The position numbers were made by a program, and so were the translations under genes. Below are positions 1-7,760 of a stretch of DNA of 12,442 nt, in pieces; positions within the stretch are counted from its first letter, which is position 1; each line of letters starts with the position of its first letter. The DNA comes from Clarireedia homoeocarpa. Lineage: Eukaryota > Ascomycota > Leotiomycetes > Helotiales > Rutstroemiaceae. Below the pieces are notes generated by a model. That model saw nothing but the letters and a program-made list of their open reading frames with translations, was not told where the DNA came from and did not search any database. The stretch covers positions 1 through 12,442 of the forward strand of contig LNKV01000218.1 of NCBI GenBank assembly GCA_001465935.1, written 5' to 3'.

Positions 1-2913
1 GCTAATTTGGACTGAAAACGGGCTAGCTTCGTTCCAAGGGGGGAATTTAAAGGGCTAGATCTTTTCTAGGTTAGTTAGGTCGACTAGCGGGTGTATTGAT
101 CGCCTAATCCGGTTAACTTGGCTTTGCTTAATAGCTAGCTTCGGGCCCGACTTCGATCCTAGCTTATTTAGGCTTGTAGCAAAGCTGGAAGAGCTAAAGA
201 GCTCCCGGTAACCTAGCTCCCGGTGACCCTGTTCCCGGTGACCCTGCTCCCGGTGACCCTCCCAAAGTAGTTTGCTAATTGGGTGGTTTTGAGCTAATTT
301 AAGCGACCGGAGGGCGTATTGACGATTGGCGCTAGCAAGTCTGATATCGGGGGGTACTAGGCCTGCCTCTATATCTATCGGCGCTAGCGGGCTAGTCTTA
401 AAAACCCCTAAAATTTTCCGAAGAGCGAGGTTTTATAAAAATCGAAATTAGCTTTTAAAGCTTGTTTGTTCTTTATACCAAATAGGAAAGCTGTAGTCCG
501 AGACGCTAGTAACGCAAACAAGGTATAATTGCTGAAGTGCAAAAGGGGTAAGTCCGGTAGAGGTGCTAGCAAGTCGATTAACGCGAAGAAAAGCTGATTT
601 AGCTTGACTAATTCGAATTAAAACATAGTTTTTATAAGTTAACTTATTGTTAAACCAGATTCCGAGCTATCTAACTAAGTTAGAGGGGTATATAACTTGA
701 TTAATTGTTAATTTGACTGAATTAGTCGCTGATTTCCCCGAGAAAAAATAAATTAGCTTGGTTTTCTCTAAATCAAATTAGATAGTATTCGCTATTTCAA
801 GTATATAAAGCTTACTAGCTTCTCTTTCCAAGATCTAGTAGTTTTTTTTGAGACTAGTCGAACTAGCTACTAACACTATATCGTCTATATACGACCAGAT
901 CGGGTAGCTAATAGTCGGAAAAAGATTCCTAATATAAATCAAGAATAAAATCGGACTAATCGGGCTACCTTAAGGTATTCTAGTATTAATAGGTCGAAAA
1001 GGCTCAATTTAGTTGTTGAACGCTAATCGAAGTTATCTAGCCTCTAAGAACGAGCTAACCTAAGCGATTAAAGTAATTAGTAACTTTAAGTCTTTTAAAA
1101 CTTCTAGTAATCGGTTCTTGGATATATAATCGAAAGCCCCTTTAATATCGAGAAAAAGGACTGATAATTTTTATCCGATTGTATAGTTCTCCTAGATTTT
1201 AGCTACTAAAAGTAACTCGGTATCGACTGCGGACTTTTTAAATCTACTTCTAATTTGGGAGTCGTGTAACAAGCTAGTAATCTCGGCTAAATAGTTTAGT
1301 CTCTTTGCTAGTATCCTTTCACTAACCTTCTCTAAATAATTAAGAAGTAATATCACTCTATAAGCTTTCAAGATCGAATAATCTAGTTTTTTCGACTTTT
1401 TAAGTATCGCGCCGGTTGCCTGGCGCTAGCAAGTCGGATAGTAGCCAAAGTTGATAAATAGGTTGTAAACTTTATAAAAATAGTTAGGAATAGCTAAATA
1501 AGCTTTATTGATAATTTCCTGACTAATTCCGTCCGGCCTAAGTGTTTTTCCTTTAACTTTAGTTGAACAAGCTCTTTCTAGCTCGCTAATTGCTAGCTTA
1601 GGCTAGGTATCGACTTTATAAGTGTCCCAAGTTGAACTAGTCGATATTGGGGATTATAGGAACAAAGTAGTCTGTAAGACTTCCGCTTTTCCCTCGAAAG
1701 TTGATTGATTAGAAATCGAGGGGAGGTTTCGACTTAAATAGCTTTTTGTATAACTAAAAACTTTAAAAATAAGCTTCGGGTTACTAGTTTCTAAAAAATA
1801 GTTCCAGTAACTCCGTTTAGTATATTTTATAACCGAGAAATATTCGTTTCTAGCAAGTCGATAGCTTTCTTGATCTAAAGTCGATTTAGACTCTCTTTGA
1901 ACTTTTAACATCGATTTTCTTAAATGTTTAAGTTCGGAGGTCTACTAAGACTTAGCTCTCAGCTTAGGCTTTATTTTCGGAATTGTACTAGCCGACGCTA
2001 ACCCGATTAGTCGAACGAATTCCGAGCTAATCGTTTCTAAAAACTCGAAGTTAGACACTTCTAAATTTAAACCGATTCTCTTGAGCTCTAGGGGGTCTTG
2101 GTTGAGAATTAGGCTTTTATTAGTCAGATCGACTAAAGTAGACTTAAATAATTCCCAATCAGCCTTCTTAGTATCAAAGAATTGAAGTAGATTCGAATAG
2201 CTTTGAATTGAGTTCAAGTTTTTAATCGTGAATAAAATCGGTAAGTGATCTGAACCTAGGTTGTCTAGTACTTGCTAGTTATCAATACACCTCGCTACTG
2301 AGGAAGTAGCGAGTGTTAAATCTAAAACTAACAAACTAGACCCTCGAAAGAAGGTTTTAGTACTGGGATTATTTAAAAGCTCTAGGTTATTATCCTCGAT
2401 CTAGTCGACTAATCGGGAACCAGGTTGGGTATTAGTCGTATTAGAGTCCTATTAAGGATAATAAGTATTAAAGTCCCTTAATATAAACGAATTAGTCGAG
2501 ATAGTTCTTTTAAATAAATTTCTTTCAACTGTTTTAACTCTTTCGCCTTCGACTTAGCTAGTTTCGTTGTAAATATTGACTATTTCGAGTATATTGATAC
2601 CTTGGCCTAGTTTGACTATTAATAAGTCCGAATCCGAATTATCAACTACTAGCGTTATACTAGTCGCGAGGACTTTTGAAGTATAAACTAAAGTTCGAGG
2701 TTTATAATTTCGAGAGGGAGCTAGAAGTTGATTAAAGCTAGTATAAACTATCGATCGACTATTTAAGTAATTTAAGTCTTCTATAATAATCCAAAGTTCC
2801 TAGATTATTAATAAGTCGATTTTTAACTTAATAGCTAACTTAAGAGCTAATTCAGTTCCCGGTGAACTTTTGTTTAAATTCAGTTATAAGACTCGGATAT
2901 CTTGGCTATTCAT
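1..2913 (-). pseudogene. LINE ORF2 of element A: endonuclease/reverse transcriptase, partial, many stops
   Basis: Codons 1-971 of the ORF2 polyprotein, which nicks target DNA and copies the element RNA at the nick. The start is the ATG at 2913-2911, just ahead of the endonuclease core. Endonuclease (about 1-230): N14 in LNLN, E39, RDFN at 146-149 (GDFN in the family, GGG to AGG), then YYP followed by two stops where HPWW is expected, and an intact SDHLPI at 221-226. RT (about 430-700): FLDIKGAFDYIS with catalytic D589, P-stop-GSP at 647-651 (PQGSP), and intact YIDD at 675-678. After it come LGIWF and a RILGVFKTSPL-like segment (here KILGVFKTSPL), a GHREQ repeat at 886-905, and PPW at 958-960, the usual lead-in to the RNase H region. 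I count about 24 in-frame stops, all TAA or TAG at former CAA, CAG or TGG codons. No frameshift is seen. The gene cannot produce protein. Confidence 0.93.
201..260 (-). repeat. 15-bp tandem repeat, four units, in frame within ORF2
   Basis: Four 15-bp units at 201-215, 216-230, 231-245 and 246-260 on the plus strand (consensus gctcccggtgaccct). Read on the minus strand in the ORF2 frame they give GHREQ, GHREQ, GHREL and GYREL at residues 886-905. The leftmost unit carries TA where the others have TG, and its Tyr codon replaces His, as RIP would do. The tract sits between the post-RT region and the segment leading to the missing RNase H-like domain. The multiple-of-three unit kept the frame open. 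Confidence 0.9.
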
Positions 2914-4463
2914 AGACTCAAATTAAGTCTTTTCGTAGCTTTATACACCTCGTACGATTTTAAGTCGCTAGCGTAATTTTTAAAGTAATTAGTATACTTT
3001 GGAACTAAGTAACTATAAGCTTTTCCTCGGGCGTTACAAACGCTGCAGGAGTACTAGGAGGTTATATACGGCTTAGTATATAGTCTATATTTAGCTTGTT
3101 TTCGGTAAAATTAAGTTACGTGCCCGAAACCTTGATAGTAAGAGTACTGAGTTGACTTTAAAACTGAGAGTAGCTTCTCAGCTTTAACCGAGATTCCAGC
3201 GATATAGACCCGGTTTCTAATATACCGGTCAACTTCCTTACTAGTCTTAAACGAGACTACAACTGATCCGGCTCGCTTAATCGAGCAGTTAGCTTCTGAA
3301 CTTAACTAATAAAGAGTTCTAATTAGTTTAAGATTTAAAGAGCTATTAAAAGTCTTTAACTCTTCTAGGACTAGTTCTATGCTTTCAGGGGTATTAAAGT
3401 CCAAAGTAGGTATACTATATAACACTACTTTATATAAGAGTTCGTCTTTTTAAATAGATTTGAAATTAATTAAATTTTTCTAGATATCGAGCTTTTCGAT
3501 TAAAAAGTCGGTTATATAAAGAGGGGTAGTTGTTAAAATAAAGTTTTTACTAGTAGAGGTACTAGTAATAGCCGAAACAACCGGTCTTTTAACTCCTTTA
3601 GCTTCAAAAGCCTTATTGATCGAGTTGCGAACTGCGAGAGCCGAGAAGTTGTTATAGTATAATATTATATTATATACTAAGATTAGCTGATTTTGAGGTT
3701 TAGGCTTAACCGTTTTAGGCTTAGCTTGCACAGTCGTCCAATCAGAGGTATTTGAAGCCCCTTTAGCTGTAATATTAACGAAAGAAGGCTGGGCTAGATT
3801 TTAAGCGATTTTAAGAGGTTTTGAAGATACGAGAGTTACCGGGAGCACTAGGGTTACTAGAAGGTGTTGGGTTACTGGAGGCTGGGTTATAGCAGGTTTC
3901 GGGGCTTTTAGGGCTTTAGCAATAGTTTCAACCTTCTTAGTAGTATATTCGAGGTTATTAATCTGAGACGCTAGTCTATTAGTAGTTTTTCGGACCTTTC
4001 CCGATTCAGTATAATCGCGGAAAACCTCGATTAAGTCTAAAAATAGCGTTTGTTTATTCTAGAAGCTAGTAATTGTATAAGCTTTAACTAAAAGGTTGTA
4101 GGCTTTAAGAATCAATTGGTTAGCCGGATCGAGGTTAGCGGGTTCGGATATTTTCAGTATTTTGTTGTTCCGGTTAAGGGTAAACGTGTTAGTTCGTTTT
4201 AGGAAGCGGAGGGGGATAGATCTAGTTGTTGTATTAAAGGGGTTAATACTAAGATTATCGGTTAGACTAGATATATCGATTTGTGGGTTAAAACGTATAG
4301 TAGCCGGTAGTGTAAATGATGTTAATATATTTATAGCTGTATTAGCTAATATAGGCGGACTAGACCTAATAATAGTAACGGTTGCTAAAGAAACAGTTAA
4401 AAAGAAGTTGAAATTTAAGTCCTAGGCGTTTAATTGGTTAGTAGGCGTTGATAGGTCTTCTAT
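2910..4463 (-). pseudogene. LINE ORF1 of element A: RNA-binding protein with RRM-like region and zinc knuckles, broken
   Basis: Remnant of the ORF1 protein (517 codons plus stop), which in LINEs coats the element RNA. The start is inferred at ATA 4463-4461 (ATA-GAA-GAC), aligned with ATA-GAA-GGC in the other copies and read as an ATG lost to RIP. Order: N-terminal low-complexity region; helical stretch with coiled-coil character near residues 140-185 (RLASQINNLE); proline-rich repeated linker near 190-210; SDWTTV near 240; SALAVRNSINKAFEAKG near 272; RRM-like strands KVVLYSIPT (about 346) and VVVSF (about 402); zinc knuckles near 438-485. In the first knuckle the Cys codons have become Tyr (TAY) while His448 and QGFGH survive; SCSVCNARGK keeps a CxxC. 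At least eight in-frame TAA/TAG stops. The TGA stop overlaps the ORF2 ATG. Confidence 0.88.
3835..3896 (-). repeat. Imperfect 18/15-bp repeat in the ORF1 linker
   Basis: Units starting gttac or gtta lie at 3835-3852, 3853-3870, 3871-3885 and from 3886 on the plus strand. In the ORF1 frame they give a Thr/Gln/Pro-rich run, ITQPP-VTQHLL-VTLVLP-VT. Elements C and D differ in length and sequence here, so this linker is the fastest changing part of ORF1. Confidence 0.65.
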
Positions 4464-5233
4464 ATTAATAAGTGTTAATATTGTAGTTTATATTAGTTAT
4501 ATTGACTAGTAAAAGTTTCTATAAAATAGACAGTATACTTAAAAAGCGATTTTTAAGCTCTTAAAACTTAATATTATTTTATTAAACTTAAATCAAGGAT
4601 TTAGCTTAATATTATTATTTAATATTGTTAAAGTAGATAACTGATTTTTAATATCTTTTAGTATCCGGAAGTGCCGGAAGTACTAGCGGCGGCGGTATAA
4701 GGGTTGTAGCGATATACGAATAGCTTCGTTCGATCCGCTAAAGCCGGTAATATCGAGTAAAATAGTTCTTATAAGAGTGTTAATAAAAGTGATGATATTG
4801 TCGATAGTTTTCGGTTTTAAGGGTATTCGGGGATATAAGGTAATTTATCGCCGGCGACGATAACTTGGGAATAGGTAGTTATACTAAAGTATAAATAGTT
4901 TTATTAGGTCTACAGAGGTCTATTTAGCTTATTGTTAACGTCTGATTAATAATATTTTATTGTTTTTATTGCTTTTTCGATGTTTTTATATTTTTGTAAG
5001 GTTTTTAGTGAAAATTTCGAAATATAGGGTAAAAATCGACGAAATCGACGGCGACGACGATATCTCGATAGCGGATAGTTGTACAGCTAGGCGGCCTAGC
5101 TTATTCGATCCGTAGAAGAGTTATTTATTATATTCCGAGTTGATCTGATGATTTTCGATATCTGTATATATTTTTTCGATAAATTTGATTTTACCTTTTT
5201 AAAAGATATATAAGAGTCTTAATATTGTTTTCG
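4464..5233 (-). other. 5' UTR / internal promoter region of element A
   Basis: Non-coding leader upstream of ORF1, matched by 7184-7760 in element C and 11484-12040 in element D. It is about 770 bp against about 560-580 bp in those copies; the difference is an extra GC-richer stretch near 4655-4830. LINEs carry an internal promoter in this region, but no promoter motif can be identified with confidence. A segment near 5030-5233 aligns with the 5' UTR piece of element B (5436-5620). I see no gene in it on either strand. Confidence 0.75.
4655..4830 (-). repeat. Extra leader module present only in element A
   Basis: Compared with the leaders of C (around 7340-7360) and D (around 11640-11660), element A has about 170-190 additional bases here. 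It includes a gcggcggcgg run near 4685 and TTCGATCCG near 4728. Similar wording (ATTCGATCCG) recurs near 5103, and a diverged form (ATTCGAACCG) near 5510 in element B. It may be a second copy of a leader repeat unit rather than foreign DNA. The alignment was done by eye, so the edges are approximate. Confidence 0.45.
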
Positions 5234-5258
5234 TATTTTTAGCTAGTTTTAGCTTATA
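5234..5258 (-). other. 3' tail of element B
   Basis: On the minus strand the bases after the last ORF2 codons read tataagctaaaactagctaa and onward, with AGCTAAAA occurring twice. Short A-rich tandem units are common at LINE 3' ends. It is followed directly by the 5' end of element A at 5233. Confidence 0.45.
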
Positions 5259-5434
5259 TTAGACTTCTGACCTGGTTATATGATATTTTTAGGAGCAGAT
5301 ATTAGTTTCGCTTATATAAGCTAGACTAGCGTCTATTCCGGGTTTAGTGCCAAATAAAAGCTCTAGGCTTAATTGGTTAGTGTTTAGCTTATCCTTTAGT
5401 TTCCTTCGTGCTAGGGCAAATTGACGGCACGCTA
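5259..5434 (-). pseudogene. ORF2 C-terminal end of element B
   Basis: The frame read from 5434 gives LACRQFALARRKLKDKLN, continuing through LELLFGTKPGIDASLAYISETNICS. A TAA follows at 5291-5289 and another at 5261-5259. The matching part of element E reads LIYY-stop-F and LELLFNTKPGIDTSLTYIN, with RIP-type replacements (Ala to Thr, Ser to Asn, Cys to Tyr). In fungal LINEs this follows the CxxC...ETxEHLxxxC motif at the end of ORF2; the last Cys of that motif survives at 5429-5427. Both B and E have TAA at 5291-5289 or its equivalent, so that may be the true stop, with the following codons in the 3' UTR. Confidence 0.75.
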
Positions 5435-5435
5435 N
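5435..5435. other. Single N: assembly junction
   Basis: The only ambiguous base in the window. It separates ORF2 C-terminal codons on the left from leader sequence of the same orientation on the right, with no ORF1 or ORF2 body between. An assembly gap or collapsed repeat is the simplest reading. Confidence 0.8.
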
Positions 5436-5620
5436 GTAAAAACCTTACTTTTCGACGTCGACGACGATAACTCGGTGGCGCCGGGTCGTACAACAAAGCC
5501 GATTGCTTTATTCGAACCGCCGTACTGTAATTAGTCGTTATAACGAAAGATCCGATCGTTTTCGATAACTGTACGCGTTTTTTTCGATTCCGTGATATGT
5601 AGGTCTTAATATTGTTTTCG
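5436..5620 (-). other. 5' UTR fragment of element B, least mutated leader
   Basis: Aligns with 7558-7760 (C) and about 11855-12040 (D), and more loosely with 5030-5233 (A). Differences from C and D are largely TG or CA here against TA there, for example cgccgtactgtaattagtcg near 5518 against ctattatattataattagtt near 7651. It is the closest thing in the window to an unmutated leader. Confidence 0.75.
5603..5620 (-). repeat. Shared 18-base 5' terminus of the LINE (also 5216-5233)
   Basis: gtcttaatattgttttcg is identical at 5216-5233 and 5603-5620, and the flanks to the right are unrelated. Decayed forms sit near 7740-7760 and 12025-12040, each time just before coding sequence of a different copy begins. 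This marks the 5' end of the element. Confidence 0.65.
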
Positions 5621-5680
5621 AAAAAGAATTGTAATAATTTAATAAAAGTTTATATAACTAAGTCAGATAATACTTTCGGG
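5621..5680 (-). pseudogene. Remnant of the ORF2 start in element C
   Basis: A short stretch aligns by eye with the first 15-20 codons of ORF2 in element A (about 2913-2865). The ATG at the ORF1/ORF2 junction cannot be recognised here, and the alignment has small gaps. It ends abruptly at the 5' terminus of element B. Confidence 0.4.
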
Positions 5681-7183
5681 TCTAAATACTAAAGTCCTTT
5701 TTATTACTTTATATACCTTGTATAGTTTTGAGTTGCTAATATAGTTTTCGAAGCAATTTATATACCTTAGTACTAAATAGGAACAAGCTTTACCCCGAGT
5801 AGTATAAAGACTACAGAAGTGCTAATTGGTTATATATAGTTGCGAGCAAAGGCTATATTTAGCTTAGCGCTTACAAAATTGGGTTATATACCCAAAGCCT
5901 TAATATTTTATATATTAAGTTAACTTTATTATACTAAGTAGCTTTTTAGCCTTAACTGAGATTCTACTAATAAAAACTCGGTATCTAATATACCTATCTA
6001 CTTCTTCGCTAATCTTAAAAGAGACTATAACTGAACTAGCTTTTTTAGTAGCTCGGTTAGTTTCAGATAATAATTAATAAAGGGTTCCGATTAGTTAGAT
6101 ATTAAGGCTAGAATTAAAGATTTTTAGTTTTTCAAGAACTAATTCTATTCTATTAAATATATTAAACTCTAAAGTAGAAATTCTATATAATACGACTTTA
6201 AACTAAGACTCGTCTTTTTAAATAGTTTTAAAATTAATAAGACTTTTCTAAATATCAAGTTTCTCGATTAAGAAGTCAGTTGTATAAGAAGTCGAAGTAG
6301 TTAATATTAGATTCTTTTTATTAGTCGTGCTAGTAATAATCGAGACTACTAGTCTCTTAACCCTTTTAGTTTTAAAAGCTTTATTAATTAAGTTGTGAAC
6401 TAAGATAGTTAAAAAGAGTAACGAAGTATCCCGGATTAAGATTAGCTAGTTTTAAGGTTTTTGCTTAACTATTTTAAGTTTACTCTATATTATAGTCTAA
6501 TTAGAAGCCTTTGAAGCTTCTAAAGTAGTAATATTAGTGAAGGTAGACTAGGCTAGAGGCTGGGTAACCGAAAGCTTAGCTTTAGCTTTAGTTTCCACTT
6601 TAATCTTAACTTAGATTTCAACTCTCTAAGTAGTATATTCGAGGTTATTAATTTAAAAAGCTAATTAGTTAATAACTTTTTTGACTTTACCGAATTCGAT
6701 ATAATCTCGGAAAACTTTAATTAAGTCGAGAATTTAGATTTATTGATCCTGGAAATTAGTAATAATATAAACTTTAACTAATAAATTATAAGTTTCTAAG
6801 ATTAGTTAATTAGCCGGATTCGTATTAATAATATTAGTAACCAGATTCGTATTAATAGGTTTAGTAGTTCTCGGGTTTTTATTAGTCTAATTAGCTAGTA
6901 AAAAGGAGTTAGTCTATTTAAATAACCGAAATAGGATTTTACTTATAGTAGGTCTAAAAAGAGGATTTATATTTAGATTATCTGAAAAGCTAGATATATC
7001 AATTTAAAAGTTAAAATATATAATAGTAGATAGTATTAGTAATATTAATATATTTATAACTATAATATTAAAAACTAGAGAGCTAGATTATACAATTGTA
7101 AATATAGCTAATAAGGTAATTAAAAATAAAATAAATTCTTTACTTTATATATTTTAATTAGTTAGTATCGAAAGGCCTTCTAT
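5678..7183 (-). pseudogene. LINE ORF1 of element C, broken
   Basis: Matches ORF1 of element A along its length but is about 48 bases shorter, mostly in the repeated linker (near 6540-6625). The initiator is ATA at 7183-7181, followed by GAA-GGC. The zinc-knuckle region near 5860-5920 reads Y-stop-GFGYITQFC: the His codon is now Tyr (5890-5888), while the Gln and Cys codons lost in A are still CAA and TGT (5881-5873). Stops are frequent TAA/TAG. The left boundary is approximate. Confidence 0.8.
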
Positions 7184-7760
7184 TTTAAATAGTATTAATA
7201 TCTCTTTTCCTAGAAAGTATATTAACCTTAAAAGAGCTTTTCTAGATTATCTAAAAACTTAATATTTCTTTAATATTATTTTATTAAAAGCTAAATAAAT
7301 AATTTAGATTTAATATCGTTCTTAATATTAATAAAGTAGATAGTCGATTTTTAATAAATTTAGTAATATAAAGTAATTTAGTATTAACGATAATAACTTG
7401 GGAATTAAATATTATATTAAAGTGATTTTTAGTTTAACGGATTTGTAAAAGCCGATATACTAAGAAGTACTATTTTTTATATATTTTTTAATAGATTTTT
7501 TATTATTTTTAATAGTTTTTATATTTTTGAAAAATTCGAAGAAAATTATAATATAAAGTAAAAACCTTATTTTTCTATACCGATAACGATAACTTAGTAA
7601 CACTGAATTGTATAATAAAGCCGATTACTTTATTCGATCTATTATATTATAATTAGTTGTTATAATAAAAGATCCGATCGTTTTCGATAACTATATATAT
7701 TTTTTCGATTCCGAAGACTTTTATAAATAAAAAAATCAAGATTATTATATTTTTTTTTTC
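7184..7760 (-). other. 5' UTR of element C
   Basis: Leader matching 4464-5233 and 11484-12040. It lacks the extra module of A. The block 7558-7710 aligns base by base with 5440-5600. Its outer end is AT-rich and decayed; the change to element D coding sequence occurs between about 7740 and 7762. I see no gene in it. Confidence 0.7.

Larger units (their letters stand above)
1..5233 (-). mobile_element. LINE element A (Tad1-like non-LTR retrotransposon), RIP-mutated, 3' end off the window
   Basis: This is the best preserved copy. Reading the minus strand from 5233 it has a 5' UTR of about 770 bp, ORF1 (4463-2910), and ORF2 (2913 to the left edge). Both ORFs stay in one frame throughout: 1554 nt from ORF1 start to stop, and every ORF2 motif I located falls in phase with the ATG at 2913. 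Damage is therefore almost entirely point changes, as RIP produces. The right end is placed at 5233 because the sequence shared with element B (18 identical bases, 5216-5233 and 5603-5620) stops there. The RNase H-like region and the 3' tail would lie left of position 1. Assignment to the Tad1-like group is inferred from gene order and domain content. Confidence 0.85.
5234..5620 (-). mobile_element. LINE element B: 5' and 3' ends only, joined at an N
   Basis: Read on the minus strand, 5620-5436 is the start of the leader, beginning with the same 18 bases as element A. After the N at 5435 the sequence is immediately ORF2 C-terminal codons (5434-5259) and a short tail (5258-5234). Everything between, several kilobases in an intact element, is absent. 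It is the least mutated copy: CA and TG remain (tacaacaaagcc, ctgtac) and CG is abundant. The right edge is 5620, where similarity to A ends and sequence of element C begins. Confidence 0.75.
5621..7760 (-). mobile_element. LINE element C: leader, ORF1 and ORF2 start, 3' part missing
   Basis: On the minus strand: leader 7760-7184, ORF1 7183 to about 5678, then about 55 bases matching the ORF2 start before similarity ends at 5621, where element B begins. The loss is of the 3' part, whereas LINE insertion usually trims the 5' end; interruption by element B or a deletion explains it better. RIP damage is heavier than in A and B. Confidence 0.75.

Noticed and set aside
201..260. Direct repeats as a CRISPR array
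   Set aside because: Units are 15 bp and contiguous with no spacers, and they encode an in-frame peptide repeat in a LINE.
331..1435. Recurring GCTAGCAAGTC at 331, 565 and 1425 as a dispersed repeat or binding site
   Set aside because: Each copy falls inside ORF2 codons with different local meaning (RLASAN, RLAST, PTC-stop-R), and CTAG is common throughout because of RIP. Chance plus codon use is enough.
1654..2217. Two short minus-strand open frames (1654-1911 and 1945-2217) as separate small genes
   Set aside because: Both are in the ORF2 frame of element A and are simply stretches between premature stops. The same holds for 3480-3731 in ORF1.
201..3852. Shared GTTACCGGGAGC in the ORF2 repeat and the ORF1 linker as one mobile minisatellite
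   Set aside because: The two occurrences are on opposite strands and in different reading contexts. A 12-base match is expected by chance in a window of this size.
4162..4425. Plus-strand open frame of 87 codons
   Set aside because: It lies antisense to the ORF1 N-terminal region of element A and has no recognisable domain. It is a shadow of the minus-strand gene.
5408..5432. CGTGC/GCACG inverted repeat next to the N as a terminator or hairpin
   Set aside because: The stem is only five bases and sits in ORF2 coding sequence. It is not conserved in element E.
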